A stretch of 64,000 bases of DNA, taken from assembly GCA_964400785.1 (NCBI GenBank), contig CAYNWB010000003.1, positions 45,479 through 109,478 on the forward strand, given 5' to 3'. Position numbers and translations under genes: made by a program. Origin of the DNA: CAVQGZ01 sp964400785. Lineage in GTDB: Bacteria; Actinomycetota; Actinomycetes; Jiangellales; Jiangellaceae. How positions within the stretch are numbered: position 1 is the first letter of the stretch; each line of letters begins with the position of its first letter. The notes under the pieces are model-generated. The model was given only the letters and a program-made list of their open reading frames with translations, was not told the origin of the DNA and did not search any database. Shown here in pieces: positions 58,673-64,000 of the stretch.

Positions 58673-60106
58673 ATGGCGCAGTTCCACCTACCCGACGTGG
58701 GCGAGGGCCTCACCGAGGCCGAGATCGTCTCGTGGAAGGTGCGGCCCGGCGACAGCGTCGCGGTCAACGACGTGCTCGTCGAGATCGAGACCGCGAAGTC
58801 GCTGGTCGAGCTGCCGTCGCCGTTCGCCGGCACGGTCGAGTCGTTGCTGGTCGACGAGGGGCAGACCGTGACGGTGGGTACCGCGATCATCTCTGTCGAG
58901 ACAGGGGGTGCCGAGGCTGCAGACGGCGTCGACGAGCAGCCGGGCGAGCCGGTGCTGGTGGGGTACGGGCCACGGCCGTCCCGCAGACGCCGCCGGCCGC
59001 CCCGTCCGGCCGTCGAGGGCTCGGCGGCGCTGCACGGCGCCTTCAGCACGGGGCACGAGGTCGGGCTGCCGGTGGCCCCGCCTCCACCGCCGCACCCGGT
59101 GAGCCCGGTGGGCCCGCTCGGTGAGTCCGCAGCACGGGAGCTCCCGGCCGTGGGCGCGTTCCCCGACGAGGACGAGCCCGAGCCGGCCCCCACGCCCGGG
59201 CACGAGCCTGCGGGCCGCCCGCTCGCCAAGCCCCCGGTGCGGCGGCTGGCCCGAGACCTCGGCGTCGACCTCGCCCAGGTCGTCCCGTCCGGACCGGCGG
59301 GGGTCATCACCCGCGGCGACGTCGAGGCGTACGCGCGGTCGGCCGGGGTGGTCGGTGCCGATCCGCAGGCCGCGAGCGGCTGGGACGGGCGTCCGCGCAC
59401 CGAACGAGTGCCGGTGCGGTCGGTGCGCAAGGCCACCGCGCGAGCCGTCCTCGCCTCGGCTTTCACCGCACCCCACGTCACCCAGTTCCTCACTGTCGAC
59501 GTGACGGCGTCGATGCAGCTGCTCGAACGGCTGCGCTCCGATACGCGGTTCGCCGGGCTGAGGCTGTCGCCCCTCACCGTGACCGCCCGCGCCGTGGTCC
59601 GAGCTGCTCCCCGAACTCCCGAGATCAACGCGCTGTGGGACGGCGAGGCCGGTGAGATCGTGCTGCGCCGCTACGTCGACCTCGGCATCGCCACGGCGAC
59701 CCCACGAGGGTTGCTCGTGCCCGTGGTGCGTGACGCCGACCGGCTCGACCTGCGCACTCTGGCGTCCGGTATCGCTGATCTGACCGAGCGTGCCCGGCAG
59801 GGGCGCACGACTCCCAGCGAGACGTCGGGAGGCACGATCTCGATCACCAACATCGGGGTGTTCGGCATGGACGCGGGCACCCCGATCATGCCCCCGGGCC
59901 ACTCGGCGATCGTGGCTCTCGGCCAGGTGTCACGGCGCCCGTGGGTCGTCGAGCGGGACGGAGTCGAGCAGGTGGCTGCGCGGTGGGTGACGACGCTCTC
60001 GTTGTCGTTCGACCATCGGTTGCTGGACGGAGCCCAGGCCTCGGCGTTCCTGTCCGACGTCGCCGACGCGCTGCGTGACCCGGCGTTGGCATGGGCGACC
60101 TGGTAA
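58673..60106 (+). CDS. 2-oxo-acid dehydrogenase E2 acyltransferase (lipoamide)
   Basis: The 477-residue protein has one N-terminal lipoyl domain (about 1-78, with the lipoylated Lys in VEIETAKSLVELPSP), an Arg/Pro-rich linker, a peripheral subunit-binding domain (about 183-220, PPVRRLARDLGVDLAQVVPS), a second linker and the catalytic domain (about 245-477) with TISITNIGVFGMDAG and the active-site LSFDHRLLDGAQASAF (DHR-x2-DG). The catalytic core is slightly short, which is common in the branched-chain type. AGGAAGGG lies 9-10 bases before the ATG. Confidence 0.93.
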   Translation: MAQFHLPDVGEGLTEAEIVSWKVRPGDSVAVNDVLVEIETAKSLVELPSPFAGTVESLLVDEGQTVTVGTAIISVETGGAEAADGVDEQPGEPVLVGYGPRPSRRRRRPPRPAVEGSAALHGAFSTGHEVGLPVAPPPPPHPVSPVGPLGESAARELPAVGAFPDEDEPEPAPTPGHEPAGRPLAKPPVRRLARDLGVDLAQVVPSGPAGVITRGDVEAYARSAGVVGADPQAASGWDGRPRTERVPVRSVRKATARAVLASAFTAPHVTQFLTVDVTASMQLLERLRSDTRFAGLRLSPLTVTARAVVRAAPRTPEINALWDGEAGEIVLRRYVDLGIATATPRGLLVPVVRDADRLDLRTLASGIADLTERARQGRTTPSETSGGTISITNIGVFGMDAGTPIMPPGHSAIVALGQVSRRPWVVERDGVEQVAARWVTTLSLSFDHRLLDGAQASAFLSDVADALRDPALAWATW

Positions 60107-60273
60107 GCCCGCATCGCTTTGTCTTTTTTGCCCCGTTTCCTGCGTAACAAGTTGGTAACCTGAGCGCTTCGGGACCTTCGGACAGTGGATTCACGGGGCG
60201 CGCTGCGATTGAGTGGCGACGTCTGGCTGGGCGCCCGCCCTGCTTGAGGCATGTCAGGAAGGAGTCGAACCAG
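60107..60273. promoter_or_regulatory. Leader and promoter region of the agl operon
   Basis: This 167-base gap has an unusually T-rich patch (about 60118-60130, CTTTGTCTTTTTTG) just after the E2 gene, which may end that transcript, and then GTAACAAGTTGGTAACCTG and AGCGCT, which could hold a promoter and a LacI-type operator for aglE. None of these can be fixed with confidence. AGGAAGGAG precedes aglE. Confidence 0.35.
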
Positions 60274-61680
60274 ATGACGGTTCGAGTAGGACGTAAAGCA
60301 GCGGGGGTCGCCGGTCTGGCGGCGTTCTCGCTTGTGCTGGCCGCCTGTGGCGGCGACGGTGACGGCGACGCCACCGCAACCGGCGACGCCGGCTCCGAGG
60401 GCGGCGGCGGCTCTGTCGCCGAGGCCGTGGACTACGAGATCGACTGCTCGATCTACGAGCAGTTCGGCGACCTGAGCGGAACCTCGGTCAGCGTGTACAG
60501 CTCGATCCGTGACCCCGAGGCCACCGAGCAGCAGAACTCGTACAAGCCGTTCGAGGACTGCACCGGTGTCACCATCGAGTACGAGGGCTCGGGCGAGTTC
60601 GAGGCCCAGGTCGTCGTGCGTGTGCAGTCGGGCAACGCCCCCGACATCGCGTTCTTCCCGCAGCCCGGTCTGCTGCAGACCGTGGTTCGCGACACCGGCG
60701 CCGTGCTGCCCGCTCCCGACCCGGTCGTGGAGCAGGTCGACGAGTGGTTCGACGAGGGCTGGAAGGAGTACGGCTCGGTCGACGGCACGTTCTACGCCGC
60801 TCCGCTCGGCTCGAACTCCAAGTCGTTCGTCTGGTACTCCCCGTCGGCGTTCGCCGACAACGGCTACGAGGTTCCCGAGACGTGGGAAGAGATGATCGCC
60901 CTGTCCGACGAGATCGCCGCCAGCGGCACCAAGCCGTGGTGCGCGGGCATCGGCTCCGGCGACGCCACCGGCTGGCCGGCGACGGACTGGATGGAAGACG
61001 TCATGCTCCGCGACCAGGGTCCCGAGGTCTACGACCAGTGGGTCAACCACGAGATCCCCTTCAACGGGCCTGAGGTTCTCTCGGTGCTGGAGAAGGTCGG
61101 CAGCATCCTGAAGAACGAGGACTACGTCAACGGCGGCTTCGGTGGTGTCCAGACCATCGCGTCGACGACGTTCCAGGACGGCGGCCTGCCGATCCTGGAC
61201 GGTGAGTGCTTCATGCACCGCCAGGCGTCCTTCTACCAGGCGCAGTGGCCCGAGGGCACCGAGGTCGCCGAGGACGGCGACGTCTTCGCCTTCTACTTCC
61301 CGGCCAACGAGGGTGCCGACACCAAGCCGGTGCTAGTCGCCGGCGAGTTCGTCGCTGCGTTCGAGGACCGACCCGAGGTTGTCGCTTTCCAGACCTTCCT
61401 GGCTACCCCGGACTGGGCCAACTCCAAGGCCGCCAACTCCGGCGCCGGTTGGGTGAGCGCGAACACGGGCCTGGACATCGACCTGCTCGTCTCCCCGATC
61501 GACAAGCTGGCTGCCGAGCAGTTCCAGGACCCGGAGGCCATCGTCCGCTTCGACGCCTCCGACCTGATGCCCGGTGAGGTCGGCGCGGGCTCGTTCTGGC
61601 GGGAGATGACCGAGTGGATCGCCTCCGACAAGGACGACCAGGCGGTGCTCGATGCCATCGAGGCCAGCTGGCCCTCCTAG
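60274..61680 (+). CDS. aglE: Alpha-glucoside-type ABC transporter substrate-binding lipoprotein
   Basis: The 468-residue protein has a lipoprotein signal peptide with lipobox VLAACGGD (Cys about residue 25), a Gly/Ala/Asp linker and a family-1 sugar-binding fold. VEYTGS-like segments typical of AglE appear as IEYEGSGEFEAQVVVRVQSG and APDIAFFPQPGLL. Rhizobial AglE binds alpha-glucosides such as sucrose, maltose and trehalose; the exact sugar here is inferred. AGGAAGGAG lies nine bases before the ATG. It precedes aglF and aglG after a strong hairpin, which would raise aglE over the permease transcripts. Confidence 0.85.
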   Translation: MTVRVGRKAAGVAGLAAFSLVLAACGGDGDGDATATGDAGSEGGGGSVAEAVDYEIDCSIYEQFGDLSGTSVSVYSSIRDPEATEQQNSYKPFEDCTGVTIEYEGSGEFEAQVVVRVQSGNAPDIAFFPQPGLLQTVVRDTGAVLPAPDPVVEQVDEWFDEGWKEYGSVDGTFYAAPLGSNSKSFVWYSPSAFADNGYEVPETWEEMIALSDEIAASGTKPWCAGIGSGDATGWPATDWMEDVMLRDQGPEVYDQWVNHEIPFNGPEVLSVLEKVGSILKNEDYVNGGFGGVQTIASTTFQDGGLPILDGECFMHRQASFYQAQWPEGTEVAEDGDVFAFYFPANEGADTKPVLVAGEFVAAFEDRPEVVAFQTFLATPDWANSKAANSGAGWVSANTGLDIDLLVSPIDKLAAEQFQDPEAIVRFDASDLMPGEVGAGSFWREMTEWIASDKDDQAVLDAIEASWPS

Positions 61681-61684
61681 GGTC

Positions 61685-61700
61685 TGTGACGCAGGTCACA
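61685..61700. promoter_or_regulatory. CRP-type palindrome
   Basis: TGTGACGCAGGTCACA fits TGTGA-N6-TCACA, the operator form of CRP/GlxR regulators. It lies just after the aglE stop, 15 bases before the intergenic hairpin and about 100 bases upstream of aglF. It could also simply add a small stem to the transcript end. Confidence 0.5.
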
Positions 61701-61714
61701 TAGTGGCGTAACGT

Positions 61715-61753
61715 CCGGGGTCGGGGCTTCCAGGCAGGAAGCCCCGACCCCGG
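61715..61753 (+). terminator. Strong intercistronic hairpin between aglE and aglF
   Basis: Arms CCGGGGTCGGGGCTTCC (61715-61731) and GGAAGCCCCGACCCCGG (61737-61753) pair perfectly over 17 bases with a 5-base loop. After a binding-protein gene such hairpins usually act as partial terminators or stabilise the upstream mRNA. Confidence 0.8.
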
Positions 61754-61797
61754 TCTCCTATCGGGTCCGTCCAACTATCCCCCTGGGGGTGACCGCG

Positions 61798-62982
61798 GTG
61801 TCCACCACCAAGACACCAGAGCAAGTCGAGTCAAGCGGTGCCAGCTCTGTCCCTGTCGCACAGCGCGCAGGACTGAGCGCCGGCGCCCTGTTCGTCGGGA
61901 TCTTCATGATCCTTGTCTTCGTCGGTGTCATCGGGTTGATCGTGGCGAGCTTCTTCGACGCGGTCCCCGAGATCACCTGGCCGGACTTCCTGGTCCGGTC
62001 CGACACGACGGTCGAGAAGCTCGGCCTGATGGCACTCGTCGTGGCCATGTTCGTGGCCGTCATGGCGATCCTGCTGTTCATGGTCGACAGCCGCAAGCGG
62101 GTGCCGAACTGGACGGTGGCGATCGCCTTCGTCGGCCCGGCTGTCGCGGCCGTGATCCTCGGCCTCATCTGGCCGATGCTCAGCACGATCATCCAGTCGT
62201 TCTACGGACGGTCTCCGTGGTACGACCCCGAGCGCAGCGAGTTCGTGGGGTTCGACAACTTCACTCTTCTGTTCACGACCACCGAGTTCCAGATCGTGCT
62301 GCGCAACACCTTGGTCTGGGTGCTTCTGGTGCCGCTGGTAGCGGTGGGGCTCGGCCTCATCTATGCCGTGCTCATCGACCGCACCCGCGGCGAGGCAGTC
62401 TCCAAGGGCCTCATCTTCTTGCCCATGGCCATCTCCCTGGTCGGCGCTTCCATCATCTGGAAGTTCGTCTACGAGTTCCGGCAGGCGGGCAGCCCGCAGA
62501 TCGGCCTGGGCAACCAGATACTCGTCTGGCTGGGGCTGGATCCGTACCAGTTCTTGATCACGAGTCCGTGGAACACGATCTTCCTGATCATCGTGATGAT
62601 CTGGATCCAGACCGGTTTCGCCATGACGATCCTCTCGGCAGCCATCAAGGCGATCCCTGACGACATCATCGAGGCAGCCAAGCTCGACGGCGTGACCGGA
62701 TTCGGGATGTTCCGCTACGTGACGATCCCGAGCATCCGGCCGGCCCTGCTGGTCGTGTGGGTCACGATCACCATGACCACGCTGAAGGTCTTCGACATCG
62801 TTCGCACCATGACCGGTGGTCAGTTCCAGACCAGCGTCGTGGCCAACGAGTTCTACACGCAGAGCTTCCGGCAGTTCAACTTCGGGCTCGGCGCGGCACT
62901 CGCCGTCCTGCTGTTCGTCCTGGTCATCCCCGTCGTCGTCTACCAGGTGCGGCAGCTGCGAATCTCGGAGGAGATCCGATGA
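61798..62982 (+). CDS. aglF: Alpha-glucoside-type ABC transporter permease AglF
   Basis: The 394-residue permease has two extra N-terminal helices (about 25-50 and 75-98), then the usual six of MalF-type sugar permeases. The EAA loop that docks the ATPase reads EAAKLDGVTGFGMFRYVTIP (about 297-316). GTG 61798 has GGGGGTGA upstream; a GTG at 61789 is possible but lies inside that binding site. The stop overlaps aglG (ATGA). Confidence 0.88.
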   Translation: MSTTKTPEQVESSGASSVPVAQRAGLSAGALFVGIFMILVFVGVIGLIVASFFDAVPEITWPDFLVRSDTTVEKLGLMALVVAMFVAVMAILLFMVDSRKRVPNWTVAIAFVGPAVAAVILGLIWPMLSTIIQSFYGRSPWYDPERSEFVGFDNFTLLFTTTEFQIVLRNTLVWVLLVPLVAVGLGLIYAVLIDRTRGEAVSKGLIFLPMAISLVGASIIWKFVYEFRQAGSPQIGLGNQILVWLGLDPYQFLITSPWNTIFLIIVMIWIQTGFAMTILSAAIKAIPDDIIEAAKLDGVTGFGMFRYVTIPSIRPALLVVWVTITMTTLKVFDIVRTMTGGQFQTSVVANEFYTQSFRQFNFGLGAALAVLLFVLVIPVVVYQVRQLRISEEIR

Positions 62983-64000
62983 CCACGACCCCTCCCACAA
63001 CCAAGGACACGATGCCCGCGTCGAGCGGGCCTCGAAAGCTGACCAAGGCCGAGCAGCGGGCCGTCGAGGCCAAGACGCGGCTCACGTCGCCGTGGGCGAC
63101 CGCCATCGCGATCACCATGGCGATCATCTGGACGATCCCGACGTTCGGCCTGCTGGTCACGTCGATCCGTCCGCAAGCGTCCATCCAGAACAGCGGGTGG
63201 TGGACCTGGTTCACCAACCCCGAGTTCACGCTGAGCAACTACGAGGAGGTGCTCTTCGGCAGCTCGACCGGGTTCTCGACGTACTTCATCAACACGCTCG
63301 TGATCACGATCCCGGCCGTGGTCATCCCGATCACGATCGCGCTGCTGGCGGCGTACGCGTTCGCCTGGATCGACTTCCGTGGTCGCGACCTGCTGTTCGT
63401 CGGCATGTTCGCGCTGCAGATCGTGCCGCTGCAGGTCACCCTGATCCCGCTGCTGTCCATCTACGTCGACGTCGGCCTGGCCGGCTCGTTCTGGACGGTG
63501 TGGCTGTCGCACTCGATCTTCGCGCTGCCACTGGCGATCTTCTTGTTCCACAACTTCATGAAGGACATCCCGGCGTCGCTGGTCGAGGCGGCCCGGGTGG
63601 ACGGCGCCGGTCACGTGCGGATCTTCTTCACCGTGCTGATGCCGCTGCTGGTGCCCGCCATCGCGGCGTTCACCGTGTTCCAGTTCCTGTGGGTGTGGAA
63701 CGACCTGCTCGTCGCCCTGACCTTCGCCGGTGGTACGCCGAACGTGGCGCCGCTGACGGTGCGTCTGGCCGAGCTGTCCGGCTCCCGTGGGCAGGACTGG
63801 CACCTGCTCTCGGCCGGAGCGTTCGTCGCACTCATCGTCTCTCGAGTGATGCATGCCATCGTCATGGCGGCCACCATGATCCTCTGGATGGGCGCGAGTT
63901 TCCTTGGCGGGCAACTGGGTCTGCCGCCGCGCTTTGCCTTCCTCTTCGACCTTGCGGCGATTGCCGCACTGGTCTGGGCGCTATTTGTGACATATTGGGT
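62979..64000 (+). CDS. aglG: Alpha-glucoside-type ABC transporter permease AglG, with abnormal 3' end
   Basis: Up to about 63840 (residue 287) this is a MalG-type sugar permease: a basic N-terminus, helices from about residue 40, LPLAIFLFHNFMKDIPASLV, the EAA loop EAARVDGAGHVRIFFTVLMP and a final LLSAGAFVALIV. The expected last helix and the C-terminus (normally about 25 more residues) are missing. Instead the frame runs on into SRVMHAIVMAATMILWMGAS and further sequence of different codon usage up to the window end, with no stop. ATG 62979 overlaps aglF. No ATPase gene is seen in the window. Confidence 0.82.
   Translation, partial: MTTTPPTTKDTMPASSGPRKLTKAEQRAVEAKTRLTSPWATAIAITMAIIWTIPTFGLLVTSIRPQASIQNSGWWTWFTNPEFTLSNYEEVLFGSSTGFSTYFINTLVITIPAVVIPITIALLAAYAFAWIDFRGRDLLFVGMFALQIVPLQVTLIPLLSIYVDVGLAGSFWTVWLSHSIFALPLAIFLFHNFMKDIPASLVEAARVDGAGHVRIFFTVLMPLLVPAIAAFTVFQFLWVWNDLLVALTFAGGTPNVAPLTVRLAELSGSRGQDWHLLSAGAFVALIVSRVMHAIVMAATMILWMGASFLGGQLGLPPRFAFLFDLAAIAALVWALFVTYW
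63841..64000 (+). other. Sequence of foreign character joined to aglG (probable chimeric joint)
   Basis: From about 63841 the codons change abruptly: AGT, CTT, CAA, ATT, TTT, CTA, ACA and TAT appear within 50 codons, while most are absent from the preceding 280. The peptide includes GGQLGLPPRFAFLFDLAAIA, which I recall from small membrane proteins (DUF5337) of Rhodobacteraceae. The bases at the joint contain CTCGAG, ATGCAT and GCATGC in close order. A joining artefact of assembly or cloning is the simplest reading; no insertion-sequence end is seen. Confidence 0.65.

Noticed and set aside
63830..63870. Insertion-sequence end as the cause of the aglG joint
   Set aside because: No inverted repeat, target duplication or transposase sequence is visible; the sequence simply changes character.

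Overview
The window is about 64 kb of high-GC DNA carrying the chromosome-origin neighbourhood of an actinobacterium. The order recF-dnaN-dnaA / rpmH-rnpA-yidD-yidC-jag-rsmG-parA-parB, followed by cwlM, trxA, trxB, a SigM-type sigma factor with its anti-sigma factor, a pseudokinase, murJ, a DUF6049 protein, a NUDIX protein and pcnA, is the layout known from Mycobacterium and many other Actinomycetota. GTG starts, starts placed about 6 bases after a -10 box (leaderless style), Ino1, a DUF222/HNH protein and a DevR/DevS pair fit the same phylum. No mycolate or mycobacteria-specific genes are seen. A Propionibacteriales or Micrococcales-like host is my inference; I cannot name the genus.

Layout. 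1-3.7 kb: 5' end of recF, dnaN, a DnaA-box-rich probable oriC, dnaA, and a divergent rpmH promoter. 3.6-8.8 kb: rpmH to parB, with two parS sites, one over the rsmG start codon and one inside parA. 8.8-24 kb: a Ddl-like ATP-grasp protein and an aminotransferase, then a long leftward cell-envelope/redox block (NUDIX, DUF6049, MurJ, pseudokinase, SigM, anti-sigma, TrxB, TrxA, CwlM), then pcnA and an MFS transporter. 24-33.5 kb: a membrane protein paired with an 817-residue secreted protein, Ino1 with a PadR regulator, a bifunctional penicillin-binding protein with a Pro-Thr tail, and an alanine-racemase-like/Fem pair. 33.5-42 kb: yceI/marR, rpsF-ssb-rpsR-rplI, dnaB, two enoyl-CoA hydratases, an SDR, and small membrane proteins including a rhomboid.

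42-54.4 kb is more accessory: a receiver-thioredoxin reductase fusion without redox cysteines, a methyltransferase, a DUF222/HNH protein, an acyltransferase-like membrane protein, a VOC protein, then an operon (Acg-like nitroreductase, low-molecular-weight phosphatase, fructosamine-kinase-like, small HTH) divergent from a DevR-type regulator, followed by a DevS-type kinase divergent from a universal stress protein. DosR-box-like palindromes lie in both divergent gaps. 54.4-60.1 kb: an EamA transporter, a HisC-like aminotransferase and a 2-oxo-acid dehydrogenase E1alpha-E1beta-E2 operon without E3. 60.1-64 kb: an alpha-glucoside-type ABC importer (aglE, aglF, aglG).

The most unusual point is at the right edge. 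AglG is normal to about base 63840, after which the same open frame continues into sequence with different codon usage that resembles an alphaproteobacterial membrane protein. This looks like a chimeric joint rather than biology. No CRISPR array, insertion sequence, prophage, tRNA or rRNA gene was recognised.
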